The position numbers and the translations under genes are program-made. Of a stretch of DNA of 64,000 nt, positions 54,256 to 62,830 are shown piece after piece; the first letter of the stretch is position 1; every line of letters starts with the position of its first letter. The notes under the pieces are model-generated. The model ran no database searches and was not told where the DNA came from. It worked only from the letters and a program-made list of their open reading frames with translations. The DNA is from Rhodococcus sp. SBT000017 (lineage in GTDB: Bacteria; Actinomycetota; Actinomycetes; Mycobacteriales; Mycobacteriaceae): the NCBI RefSeq assembly GCF_003688915.1, contig NZ_REFU01000001.1:2170001-2234000 (forward strand). Reading direction: 5' to 3'.

Positions 54256-55679
54256 CGTGTTCCTTTCGGTACTTGCAGAATCAGGGCTGGCAGGATCCAG
54301 CTCATCGGCACGATCAACGCGATGGCGATGACCGATGCCACCGAGACGCCCACCGAGCACGTCTTGAGTGTGCCCCGGGTCGACTGACCCATCAAGGACT
54401 GCAGCAGCCAGAACGTGTTGCTGGTGACGTGCACGGCGAATAGCGATCCGGCACCGGCAGCAAGCGCGATGAACACCGGGTCGAGACCGATCAGCGGAGC
54501 GACCGGGGCGAGGATGCCGGCCGAGGTGATGGCGGAGATCGTCACCGATCCGACGGCGATGTGCAGCGCGGCAGCGATGACCCACACCATCAGTAGCGGC
54601 GCTGCGGTGCTGGCCGTGAAGTACTGGCCGAGGATGTCGCCGAGACCTGCCTCGTTGATGACGGCCGCGAGCGATCCGCCGACACCGGTGAGGATCAGGA
54701 TCTGACCGCTCTCGGCGAAGCCACGGGCGAGAGCTTTCTCCACCCGAGCCTGACCGACGTGGTAGCGACCGATGAGGCACGTCCCCACCAGGCCGATGAG
54801 GAGCGCGATGACCGGGCTGGCGATGAATTCGACTACGGGAACCGATATTTCGGCGACTTCGAGAACGGCACCGATCGCGATGAGGACGAGCGCGAGCAGC
54901 AGCGGCGAGAGCAACACCAGCAGCGACGTCTGCTTCTCGGTGCGCACCTTCTGGGCTACACCACCTCCGGTTTCGAGGTGCTCGTCGTCGGAATCGGCAG
55001 GCTCCGGGACCACAGGCTGCTCGACTACGGTGATCTGCTGCTCGTCCTTCTCCTCGTTCCACCATCCGTGTCGGAACACGAACGACATGATGGCGACCGA
55101 CAGCACGACGACGGGCACGATCAGGATCAGTCCGTAGATCATCATCTTGCCCAGCGGCACCCCGAGCAGTCCGGCCAGCGCGAGCGTCGCGACACCGGGG
55201 ACCATGAACACGATGCCGCATTCGAGCGCGATCGCCAGCGCCGTGGCCATCCGTGCGGTGCCGTACTTGCCGATCTTGGGTGCGAGGTTGCGTGCGAGCG
55301 GGGCGGAGATCACCAACAGCACGTCGAGGAAGATGGACTGCAGCAGAGTCGCGATGGTCAGCGACAGTGCGTACGGGAGCCGTTTGGGACCGAAGGTTCT
55401 GAGCAACGTGCCGACCAGACGCTGAATGGCACTCATCTCCTGCAGCACCGAACCCATCAGAACACCGAACGCGATGAGCAGGCCGACCTCGGCCATGATC
55501 TCACCGAATCCGCCGGTGATCGTATCGACGGTGGTCGAAACTCCCAGCTTCGTCGCCAGTCCCAGGTACGCGGCCCCGAGTACCAGCGAGATCACCGGGT
55601 TGAAGTGAAAACGAACGATGAAGACCACCACCGCCAGCACGGCGACGACGGTGTTGATCACGATCCACATGTCGGACAT
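53901..55679 (-). CDS. GntP-family permease whose frame runs into the next gene
   Basis: The first about 470 residues are a GntP/CitM-type permease of about 12 helices (start ATG 55679, MSDMWIVINTVV; blocks SIFLDVLLVISAPLARNLAP, HIAVGSVTISAITSAGILAP and SLFAVHVTSNTFWLLQSLMG, with a cytoplasmic acidic loop). After the last helix (SWILPALILQV) no stop occurs. The frame continues another 122 residues through the start of the CoA-transferase gene, giving a basic, low-complexity tail typical of an alternative-frame shadow. Either the tail is real or a stop or frameshift is missing. An upstream ATG at 55784 is a less likely start. The family imports gluconate-like sugar acids. Confidence 0.8.
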   Translation of the reverse strand: MSDMWIVINTVVAVLAVVVFIVRFHFNPVISLVLGAAYLGLATKLGVSTTVDTITGGFGEIMAEVGLLIAFGVLMGSVLQEMSAIQRLVGTLLRTFGPKRLPYALSLTIATLLQSIFLDVLLVISAPLARNLAPKIGKYGTARMATALAIALECGIVFMVPGVATLALAGLLGVPLGKMMIYGLILIVPVVVLSVAIMSFVFRHGWWNEEKDEQQITVVEQPVVPEPADSDDEHLETGGGVAQKVRTEKQTSLLVLLSPLLLALVLIAIGAVLEVAEISVPVVEFIASPVIALLIGLVGTCLIGRYHVGQARVEKALARGFAESGQILILTGVGGSLAAVINEAGLGDILGQYFTASTAAPLLMVWVIAAALHIAVGSVTISAITSAGILAPVAPLIGLDPVFIALAAGAGSLFAVHVTSNTFWLLQSLMGQSTRGTLKTCSVGVSVASVIAIALIVPMSWILPALILQVPKGTRWHCRSAEFEFSSSATTSPPPLRRACSPTSVPRSSRSNGREPATSFATGGCTPAPRRCSIARSTATRSRSCSTCVPNRAARTSSTSQRSATSCSRTSGPAHWRNGVSPRKCSAQPTPN

Positions 55680-55828
55680 CGGCAGTTCTTTCCGATCGAG
55701 AGTGACCGACGCCATCGCGTGCGGCTCGGTGTGATCCGTCACACCAATACCCACATTATGGGCACACATTTGCTTCGTGAGCAAGAAGGCAGGCGGCGAA
55801 GAACCCCGACAGTCGAGGGAAGGCCAGG

Positions 55829-56389
55829 TCAGATCGGCTGAGCGCGCCTGACCGACAGCGCGGCCCGCGAGGCGTCGAGTTCGACGGGCGAGCGGACCAT
55901 GAGTTCCCCGACCCGCAGGATTCCGTCGGACAGTGGTTCGACCCGCAGTCCGCCGCGACCGATCAGGGCCTTACGTGCGCCGTCGACCACCATGCGGTCC
56001 ATCCACGCGCACGGATGGGCCGGTCGGCCACCACGGAACCGAATCCAGCCGTCGCCGGAGTCGAGCTCGAATTCCAGACCTCGCAGCGGGTCGAGTTCGA
56101 GTCCGCGCACGACGACGTTGCGCCTGGCCACCGACGGATCGGGCACTTCGACGCCGAGCACATCTCCTACCGCCTCCCATGCCTCCACGGCAAGAAAGCT
56201 CACCGCCGCTTCCGTGTGCGCCTTCACCCCGAAGAACCGATCTCCACGGATGCCTTTGTGTGCCGCGATCTCGACGCTGGTCGGCAGGTCGGTCGCCACC
56301 TCGGCAGGGCCGTCCTTGGATCTACCGAAGTAGGCGTGGGTGGGCGAGCGCAGCAGCTGCACGATCTCGGCGCGGTACTCGAAAGGCAT
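55829..56389 (-). CDS. MOSC-domain protein
   Basis: A 186-residue single-domain MOSC protein (beta-fold of molybdenum cofactor sulfurases and YiiM/YuaD). Family features are HKGIRGDRFFG, AVSFLAVEAWEAV, ARRNVVVRGLEL, and a HPCAWMDRMVVDGARKAL block with the Cys that binds sulfur in some members. ATG 56389 (MPFEYRAEI) is preferred over GTG 56434 upstream, which sits inside a palindromic operator. Substrate unknown; possibly N-hydroxylated compounds. Divergent from the esterase. Confidence 0.85.
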   Translation of the reverse strand: MPFEYRAEIVQLLRSPTHAYFGRSKDGPAEVATDLPTSVEIAAHKGIRGDRFFGVKAHTEAAVSFLAVEAWEAVGDVLGVEVPDPSVARRNVVVRGLELDPLRGLEFELDSGDGWIRFRGGRPAHPCAWMDRMVVDGARKALIGRGGLRVEPLSDGILRVGELMVRSPVELDASRAALSVRRAQPI

Positions 56390-56421
56390 GCACTCGAGTC
56401 TGCCCGGTGCCGATCTCCGCC

Positions 56422-56445
56422 GGTTCTTACCCACGGGTAAGAACC
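56422..56445. promoter_or_regulatory. 24-bp perfect palindrome between the MOSC and esterase genes
   Basis: GGTTCTTACCC and its exact complement GGGTAAGAACC, separated by AC, lie in the 74-bp gap between two divergent genes. It fits a dimeric repressor site controlling both promoters. It ends 18 bp before the esterase ATG. The regulator is not encoded nearby. Confidence 0.75.
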
Positions 56446-56463
56446 CATCAGTACACTCGCGAC

Positions 56464-58008
56464 ATGGCTGTGACGACGCGCGTGACCACCTCCGACGGCA
56501 TCATCGAGGGGAAGCCGGTGGGCGACCTCACCACCTGGCGTGGCATTCCCTACGCCGCCCCGCCCGTCGGACCGCTTCGGTTCCGAGCGCCCCAACCCAC
56601 CGAACCGTGGTCGGGCGTGCGCGACGCCACCGAGTGGGGTAACGCCTCCGTTCAGCACAAGCGGGGCACGATGCTCGCGATCGGCAAGTACCAACCGTCG
56701 AGCGAGGACTGCCTGACGCTCAACGTGCTGGCCCCGAGCACACCGAGCGCGAGTCCGCGTCCGGTCATGGTGTTCATTCACGGTGGTGCCTACACCCTCG
56801 GCACGTCGGCCACTCCCCTGTACGGCGGCGGTTCCCTGGTGCGCCGCTCGCTGAAGGACGGCGACGGCATCATCTACGTCTCGGTCAACTACCGACTCGG
56901 CGCTCTGGGCTACCTCGACATGTCCCAGTTCTCCACTCCCGAGCGGCCGTTCGACTCCAACCTGGGGTTGCGAGATCAGGTTGCGGCCCTGGAATGGGTG
57001 CAGCGCAACATCGCGAACTTCGGTGGCGATCCGAACAACGTCACCATCTTCGGCGAATCCGCCGGCGGCAATGCCGTCACTACTCTCATGACGGTTCCCA
57101 CTGCGAAAGGTCTTTTCGCTCAGGCCATTTCCGAGAGCTCGGCCCCCGGCATGACCGCCACCAAGGAACGTGCCGATCAGTGGGCACGCGAGTACGTCGG
57201 CTACCTCGGCGGCACCGCCGAGAACGCTGCCGAGACCCTCGAGAACGCCGAGGTACTACGGCTCGGACGGGCGGGCACCAAGCTGGGACTCACCACGTTG
57301 CACCGCACTCCCGGCCTGCTTCCGTTCGGCCCGGTGATCGACGGGGACTTCCTCCCGGTCAGCCCGGTCGAGGCCTACGCGAACGGAACCGCGCACCGCG
57401 TCCCACTGATCATCGGCACCAATGCCCGTGAGGGAACGCTGTTTCCGAAGTTCCTCGACGCACTGCCCACCAACCCCGAGCGCATCACCAAGCTGTTCTC
57501 TCTCACCGATCCCGACGCCGAAGCGGTGGTCACTTCAGGCTACCGGGGCTACCCCAGTGAGCGGGCAGCCATCGACTTCGGTGGCGACTTCACCTTCTGG
57601 AAGCCGTCTCTCGAAGTGGCCGAAGGGCATTCGCGTCATGCGCCCACGTACTTCTACCGTTTCGACTTCGCTCCACGGTCGCTGAAGGTGCTCGGCTTCG
57701 ACGCCACCCACGGCTTCGAGCTGTTCGCCGTGTTCGGCATCAACGCGACCCTCTTCGGCAAGGCGCTCACACTGACCGGCGGACGGAAGGTATTCGCCGA
57801 GGTCACCGAACAGGTGCAGTCCAACTGGATTGCGTTCGCCACCAACGGAAAACCGTTGGAGTCGTGGCCGGCGTACGACGAGGACTCGCGTCGAACATTG
57901 ATCTTCGACACCCGCACCCGGGTACAGAAGGACCCGCGCAGCGACCGGCGCAAGGCGTGGGAAGGCTACCGAGGCTACGACAGCCAGAAGCTCGAACCCG
58001 TCACTTGA
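56464..58008 (+). CDS. Type-B carboxylesterase
   Basis: A 514-residue alpha/beta-hydrolase of the COesterase family. It has the oxyanion-hole motif FIHGGAYTLG, the nucleophile in FGESAGGNA (Ser199), the VSVNYRLGALGYL block and a catalytic His in FDATHGFEL. No signal peptide is visible, so it is probably cytoplasmic. It hydrolyses carboxylic esters or amides; substrate unknown. Its 3' end overlaps the convergent Fpg/Nei gene by 8 bp. Expression is probably controlled through the palindrome at 56422-56445. Confidence 0.9.
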   Translation: MAVTTRVTTSDGIIEGKPVGDLTTWRGIPYAAPPVGPLRFRAPQPTEPWSGVRDATEWGNASVQHKRGTMLAIGKYQPSSEDCLTLNVLAPSTPSASPRPVMVFIHGGAYTLGTSATPLYGGGSLVRRSLKDGDGIIYVSVNYRLGALGYLDMSQFSTPERPFDSNLGLRDQVAALEWVQRNIANFGGDPNNVTIFGESAGGNAVTTLMTVPTAKGLFAQAISESSAPGMTATKERADQWAREYVGYLGGTAENAAETLENAEVLRLGRAGTKLGLTTLHRTPGLLPFGPVIDGDFLPVSPVEAYANGTAHRVPLIIGTNAREGTLFPKFLDALPTNPERITKLFSLTDPDAEAVVTSGYRGYPSERAAIDFGGDFTFWKPSLEVAEGHSRHAPTYFYRFDFAPRSLKVLGFDATHGFELFAVFGINATLFGKALTLTGGRKVFAEVTEQVQSNWIAFATNGKPLESWPAYDEDSRRTLIFDTRTRVQKDPRSDRRKAWEGYRGYDSQKLEPVT

Positions 58009-58867
58009 GCAGTCGCGACATGCGACGGTCGGCGAGAATCTTGCCGGCCGTCTGGCACGTCGAGCAGTACTGAAAAGAGCGATCGACGTAGGCGACTTCG
58101 CGTACCGGGTCGCCGCACACCGGGCAAGGAAGTCCGGTTCTGGCGTGCACGCGCATCCCCGATCGCTTCTCCCCCTTCAGACGCGCCGCATCCTGCCCGG
58201 CCGAGCGATCCACCGCGTCGGCCAGGACCGAGCGCATCGCAGCATAGAGCGCGCCGACGGATGCGGGGTCGAGCTTGCTCGACGACGCGAAGGGCGAGAG
58301 CTTCGCGACGTGGAGTATCTCGTCCGAGTAGGCATTGCCGATGCCGGCCAACAGCGACTGGTCCACCAACGAGGTCTTCAGTCGCGCGGTGGTGCCGGCG
58401 AGAGTCTCGGCGAATTCGAGTTCGGTGACCGTCAGGGCGTCGGGTCCGAGCCGGGCGATACTCGCGACCTGTTGCGGGTCGCGCACCACCCATACCGCCA
58501 GCCGCTTCTTGGTGCCCGCTTCGGTGAGATCGACGGCGGGCGTCGCTCCCTCGGGGGTGAAGAAGTGGATCCGCAGCGCCAGGGGTCCTTTGCCCGGCTT
58601 CGGCGGTGCGACGCTGGGGTTGTCCACCCACCGCAGCCATCCTCCGCGGGAGAGATGGGTGATCAGCCAGAGGTCACCGGCCCGGAGCGCCAGGTGCTTT
58701 CCGAAGCGGGCGGCATCGGTGACGTCCTTGCCCTGCAGCTCGGTGATCGGCGGATCGAACGTCTTGAGAACGCTCAGCGCGGCGATGTCGATTCGACCGA
58801 TCACGGCACCGACGGCATGCTCGCGCAGAAAGCCGGCAAGGGCTTCCACCTCGGGTAATTCCGGCAT
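58001..58867 (-). CDS. Fpg/Nei-family DNA glycosylase/AP lyase
   Basis: A 288-residue bifunctional DNA glycosylase. The catalytic Pro1-Glu2 are in [10 protein letters not shown]; the helix-two-turn-helix segment is [18 protein letters not shown]; and a C-terminal zinc finger uses CPVCGDP and YCSTCQTAG with four cysteines. It removes oxidised bases in base-excision repair. The pattern fits the actinobacterial Nei/Fpg-like group; exact base specificity is not predictable. It is divergent from thyA with a 20-bp gap. Confidence 0.92.
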   Translation of the reverse strand: MPELPEVEALAGFLREHAVGAVIGRIDIAALSVLKTFDPPITELQGKDVTDAARFGKHLALRAGDLWLITHLSRGGWLRWVDNPSVAPPKPGKGPLALRIHFFTPEGATPAVDLTEAGTKKRLAVWVVRDPQQVASIARLGPDALTVTELEFAETLAGTTARLKTSLVDQSLLAGIGNAYSDEILHVAKLSPFASSSKLDPASVGALYAAMRSVLADAVDRSAGQDAARLKGEKRSGMRVHARTGLPCPVCGDPVREVAYVDRSFQYCSTCQTAGKILADRRMSRLLK

Positions 58868-58887
58868 GTGTCCAGTATGCAGCTACG

Positions 58888-59697
58888 ATGACCGTCGTGA
58901 TGGTTCCGACTCCGTACGAAGATCTGCTACGCCGCATCCTCGATACCGGGACGGCGAAATCCGACCGCACGGGAACCGGCACCACCAGCGCGTTCGGGCA
59001 TCAGATGCGCTTCGATCTGGCAGCGGGCTTCCCGTTGATCACCACCAAGAAGGTCCATCTCAAGTCCATCGTCTACGAGTTGCTGTGGTTCCTGCGCGGG
59101 GACTCGAACGCCACGTGGCTGCAGGAGCACGGCGTGAGCATCTGGGACGAGTGGGCTGCTCCGGACGGCGAGCTCGGCCCCGTCTACGGCGTGCAGTGGC
59201 GGTCGTGGCCCACCCCGTCGGGCGAGCACATCGATCAGATCAGCCAGGTCATCGAGACCCTGAAGACCGATCCGGATTCGCGGCGGATGATCGTCTCGGC
59301 CTGGAACGTCGGCGAGATCCCGCGGATGGCGTTGCCGCCGTGCCACGCGTTCTTCCAGTTCTACGTGGCCGACGGCAAGCTCTCGTGCCAGCTCTACCAG
59401 CGCAGTGCAGACATGTTTCTCGGTGTGCCGTTCAACATCGCCAGCTACGCGCTGCTCACGCACATGGTGGCGGCGCAGACCGGCCTCGAGGTCGGCGAGT
59501 TCGTCTGGACCGGCGGCGATTGCCACATCTACGACAACCACCGCGATCAGGTCACCGAGCAGCTCTCGCGCGAGGCGTACCCCTACCCCACTCTGAAACT
59601 GGCGCAACGGGATTCGATCTTCGACTACACCTACGAGGACATCGAGATCGTGGACTACCAGCACCACCCGGCGATCAAGGCACCGGTAGCGGTGTGA
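58888..59697 (+). CDS. thyA: Thymidylate synthase (ThyA)
   Basis: ThyA methylates dUMP to dTMP using methylene-THF. The 269-residue sequence has the RTGTGT N-terminus, the nucleophile in [31 protein letters not shown] and the C-terminal [10 protein letters not shown] typical of the family. Start: ATG 58888, or ATG 58900 giving MVPTPYEDL, which fits relatives equally well. It overlaps folA (GTG at 59694), a normal coupling because ThyA consumes the folate that DHFR regenerates. Confidence 0.97.
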   Translation: MTVVMVPTPYEDLLRRILDTGTAKSDRTGTGTTSAFGHQMRFDLAAGFPLITTKKVHLKSIVYELLWFLRGDSNATWLQEHGVSIWDEWAAPDGELGPVYGVQWRSWPTPSGEHIDQISQVIETLKTDPDSRRMIVSAWNVGEIPRMALPPCHAFFQFYVADGKLSCQLYQRSADMFLGVPFNIASYALLTHMVAAQTGLEVGEFVWTGGDCHIYDNHRDQVTEQLSREAYPYPTLKLAQRDSIFDYTYEDIEIVDYQHHPAIKAPVAV

Positions 59698-60203
59698 GTG
59701 CACCGCACTTCGTGGGTCTGATCTGGGCCCAGACCACCGCGGGCGTCATCGGGGACGCCGGGTCCATCCCATGGCACATCCCCGAGGACATGGCGCACTT
59801 CAAGTCGAAGACGGCCGAGCATCCGGTGATCATGGGCCGTAAGACATGGGACTCACTGCCTGCAAAGTTCCGTCCGCTGCCGGGCCGTCGCAACATCGTG
59901 GTCACCCGCAACTCCTCGTGGACCGCTGACGGTGCCGAGAACGCACCGAGTGTTTCCGACGCCGTGGCCCTGGTGGGCGAGAGCGCGGTGTGGATCATGG
60001 GGGGCGGCGAAATCTATCGCAGTGCAATGGATATCGCGACCCACCTGGAGGTGACGGAGGTCGCCCTCGACGTCGAGGGCGATACGAGGGCTCCCGAGAT
60101 TCCCGACGGCTGGGTCGGGACGGCAGGCGAGTGGCAGAGCAGCCGGGTCGACGGAACCCGATTCCGTTGGGTCGAGTACGGAAAGCCTACCCAACCTTCT
60201 TGA
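59694..60203 (+). CDS. folA: Dihydrofolate reductase
   Basis: The 169-residue FolA has the NADPH/folate signature [15 protein letters not shown], then [14 protein letters not shown] with the catalytic acidic residue, [13 protein letters not shown] and [10 protein letters not shown]. It regenerates tetrahydrofolate after ThyA. The GTG start overlaps the thyA stop by two bases. Length is typical for actinobacterial DHFR. Probable two-gene operon. Confidence 0.96.
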   Translation: MSAPHFVGLIWAQTTAGVIGDAGSIPWHIPEDMAHFKSKTAEHPVIMGRKTWDSLPAKFRPLPGRRNIVVTRNSSWTADGAENAPSVSDAVALVGESAVWIMGGGEIYRSAMDIATHLEVTEVALDVEGDTRAPEIPDGWVGTAGEWQSSRVDGTRFRWVEYGKPTQPS

Positions 60204-60257
60204 GCGCGTTCAGGATTCCCCCGTCGCGACTGCGAGCGGTGCGTCATACTGACGATC

Positions 60258-60584
60258 ATGGACAAGAAGTCACTCACCGCCCTTGCCCGCCAACAGCTCA
60301 AGCTTGCAGTCGGCGCGTCGAGTGGCCGCAGTTCGCAGACGGTGTACGGCGGTCACCGACGCCACCTGCGACAGACGGTCGTGGCACTGGCCGCCGGCAA
60401 CAAGCTGGCCGAACACGACCTCTCCGGCGAGTCGACCGTCCTGGTTCTCAGCGGCAAGCTCGAACTGATCTCCGGTGAGCGCTCCTGGAAGGGCTCGACC
60501 GGCGACCTTCTCGTCATCCCCGACGCCCGCCACAGCGTCGAGGCCCTCGAAGACGTGAGCTTCCTGCTGACCGTCGCTATGTGA
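60258..60584 (+). CDS. Small cupin-domain protein
   Basis: A 108-residue single cupin barrel: first motif HRRHLRQTVVALAAGNKLAEHD, then GKLELISGE and the second motif with GDLLVIPDARHSVEALEDVSF. Metal-binding His/Glu are only partly conserved (one clear His in RHSV), so catalysis is uncertain; it could bind a small ligand. It follows folA by 54 bp on the same strand but may be independent. Its 3' end overlaps the convergent universal stress gene by 8 bp. Confidence 0.8.
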   Translation: MDKKSLTALARQQLKLAVGASSGRSSQTVYGGHRRHLRQTVVALAAGNKLAEHDLSGESTVLVLSGKLELISGERSWKGSTGDLLVIPDARHSVEALEDVSFLLTVAM

Positions 60585-61437
60585 GCGCTTTCCGCACGAC
60601 CAGCACCGGGCAGTCCGCGGTGTTGACGAGCGCGAAACTCGTGGAGCCCAACAGCATTCCACCGAATCCTCCGCGCCCCCGGTTGCCCACCACGATCAAC
60701 GCTGCGGTCTCGGACAATCCACTCAGAACCCGTACCGGACGGTCCTGAGCGACGACGCGCTGCACTTCGACGTCGGGGAACCGCTCCTGCCAACCGGCGA
60801 GGCTCTCTGCCAGCAGAGCCTCCTCACCGTCTGCGATGGCCTGCCAGTCCTTGGGCGCACGGCCGAACGACTGGGTCAGATCGACATCGGACCACACGTG
60901 CACCGCGATCAACACGGCCTCACGGGCCGACGCTTCGACGAACGCCCACTCGACCGCAGCCTGGTTGACGTCCGAGCCGTCGATACCGACGACGACCGGC
61001 CCCTCGGCGACCGGGCGACCGTCGATGTCACGGCCTCGCACCACCGCGACCGGAGAGACGCTGTGCGCAGCCAACGAGAGTGTGACAGCGCCGGTTTCGC
61101 TGGCCCCGATCACCAGGATCTCGGCCTGTGCCGAGACGCCGATGAGAACGTCCATCACACCGCCCTCGACGGCACTCGAGGTCACCTCGAAGGCGGGATC
61201 GTCGACGACCAGGGCCGCCAGAGTTTCGGCCGCCACCAATCTGGATTTGGCCGTGGCCACGAATTCGGTTGCTTCGCCCGCGAATTCGCTCAGGTCGACA
61301 ACCCCTGGCATGTCGACGGCAGTCACGATGTGCAATCGCCGATCGCGTCGGTGAGCACAGAGCGCCGCCCAGATCACGGCCTTGTCCGCTGCGGCGGATC
61401 CGTCGATGCCGACGATGATCGGTCGAGAGCCTGTCAC
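60577..61437 (-). CDS. Two-domain universal stress protein
   Basis: A 286-residue UspA-family protein with two tandem Usp domains (about 1-140 and 145-286). Both start with IVGIDGS-type strands. The second domain keeps the ATP-binding pattern GNRGRGGFGGMLLGS; the first has VIGASETGAVTLSLA, a weaker variant. The GTG at 61437, with GGAGG upstream, fixes the start; the frame remains open upstream but is not coding. Mycobacterial two-domain Usps bind ATP and act in dormancy and stress signalling. Confidence 0.88.
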   Translation of the reverse strand: MTGSRPIIVGIDGSAAADKAVIWAALCAHRRDRRLHIVTAVDMPGVVDLSEFAGEATEFVATAKSRLVAAETLAALVVDDPAFEVTSSAVEGGVMDVLIGVSAQAEILVIGASETGAVTLSLAAHSVSPVAVVRGRDIDGRPVAEGPVVVGIDGSDVNQAAVEWAFVEASAREAVLIAVHVWSDVDLTQSFGRAPKDWQAIADGEEALLAESLAGWQERFPDVEVQRVVAQDRPVRVLSGLSETAALIVVGNRGRGGFGGMLLGSTSFALVNTADCPVLVVRKALT

Positions 61438-61523
61438 GTTTCGGGCCTCCGGTCGTTGCGCGAGAACCAGGCCTCGGGCGTATGACGAATAGGAGTTCAG
61501 GCTAGTCGATGGGTCCCGCCGAA

Positions 61524-61558
61524 GCGCCTCTTCGATTCGAATCGAACCGAAGAGGCGC
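61524..61558. terminator. Long palindrome between the desaturase-like gene and the Usp gene
   Basis: 17-nt arms (61524-61540 and 61542-61558) begin with GCGCCTCTTCG and differ at one base around a single-base centre. It is 31 bp after the desaturase-like stop and probably terminates that gene. No clear T-run follows. Confidence 0.65.
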
Positions 61559-61589
61559 CGGTCCCACGGACCCCCCGGGGTATGTGGTG

Positions 61590-62495
61590 TCAGCTGGCGC
61601 GCAAGGCGTTTGCGTACTCCTGGCTTCGCGTGCGGCTGAGCTCGGTGGCGGTGTCCTGGGCGTCGAGATGATCGAGATAGTCGGCCAGTTGGTCGCGGCT
61701 GCGGGCTCCGGCACCGAGATCGGTGCGCTCGAAGATGCGCCACTGCGCCAACAGGGGACGCAGGACCTCATCGAGGTGGCGACGTAGATCGTAGATTCCG
61801 TCCCGCGAGATGAGCATGGCGCTGCGAGCGAACCCCGGCAGGTTGGTGCCCGGCAGCTGGAAGTTCATGACGACCTCGGTGATCGCCGTGACGGTGAGCG
61901 ACGGTGCAACCTCCAACGCCGCAGCGACCAGGTCGGAAAAGAAGCGGACGTGCAGGTCCTGATCGGCGACGATGCGTCCGAGCAGGCGATCGGCGACCGG
62001 ATCGTGGCACTGAACGGCGGTGTTGCGGTGGCAGATACTCGAGACCGACTCGTCGAGGGCGACCTGAGCCAGCGACCGGAGCAGGTGTGCTCCGTTCATC
62101 GGGGCGTCGAAACCCACAGTCATGCACTGCGCTCGTGCGCGACCGAGGGCGATCGGATCGACGCTGCGGGTGGCCACCAGGTAGTCGGTGACAGCCACTG
62201 CGTGCCGGGTTCGTTCGGCGCTCCACTCCGTGAGCCACGACGGCCAGACCCCGATCTCGGAGATGGCAGTATCCCGCCGGTACAGCGGAATGTTCTGTTC
62301 GACAAGCAGAGTGGTCACCAATGCTGCCTTGGCGGCTTCGGTCAAGGTCGAGGGACGCGAACCCCAGTACATCTCGGCCCGAACGAAGTCGGCCGGTTCC
62401 CACTGCACGGCGTCGGCGCGGTGGCGAACGAGATTCGCCTCGATGGTCGGCAACAGCTCTCGCAGAACCGCGAACTGCCCGATATCACTGCGCAT
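61590..62495 (-). CDS. Acyl-ACP desaturase (DesA/FA_desaturase_2)-like protein with altered iron ligands
   Basis: A 301-residue helical protein of the soluble stearoyl-ACP desaturase family, similar to mycobacterial DesA proteins (LTEAAKAALVTTLLVEQNIPLYRR, WLTEWSAERTRHAVAVTDYLVATRSVDP, RIVADQDLHVRFFSDLV). The two ExxH iron motifs are changed: Arg95-x-x-His98 instead of Glu-x-x-His, and Gln179-x-x-His182. It may have lost desaturase activity or use another metal centre. It stands alone, with a 335-bp gap to the divergent PucR-like regulator. Confidence 0.75.
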   Translation of the reverse strand: MRSDIGQFAVLRELLPTIEANLVRHRADAVQWEPADFVRAEMYWGSRPSTLTEAAKAALVTTLLVEQNIPLYRRDTAISEIGVWPSWLTEWSAERTRHAVAVTDYLVATRSVDPIALGRARAQCMTVGFDAPMNGAHLLRSLAQVALDESVSSICHRNTAVQCHDPVADRLLGRIVADQDLHVRFFSDLVAAALEVAPSLTVTAITEVVMNFQLPGTNLPGFARSAMLISRDGIYDLRRHLDEVLRPLLAQWRIFERTDLGAGARSRDQLADYLDHLDAQDTATELSRTRSQEYANALRAS

Positions 62496-62830
62496 GCCCG
62501 CCCCTTCGACGCCCGTCCACCCACTCCGACCGAGATCAACGTAGATCCGCCGTCCTCCCGTCGTGAACCGCTTGACGATTGTTTAGGGCAAGTCGCAAGC
62601 GCTCGAGGCGCGCGCTCGAGATAGGTCACAACGAGTTTTGCCGAAATGGTGGATCACGCGTTGATAACAACCTATGATCGACCCTGTTAGAGGCCAGGAA
62701 ACAAACTTGAAGTACGAAAACGCCGCGGTTTCGTCGGGGATTGCATACATTGAGCCGTGGAAGCGCATGGATACGCGCAAGTAAGTTTGCTCTCCGAAGA
62801 CCTGAAGAACCCAACACGAAGGGTTGATCT
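62496..62830. other. 335-bp intergenic region between divergent desaturase-like and PucR-like genes
   Basis: This stretch is relatively AT-rich for the window and holds no convincing coding frame. It must contain the promoters of both divergent genes. I see a TTGATA at about 62653 and scattered AT-rich tracts, but no clear palindrome or RNA structure. Confidence 0.5.
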
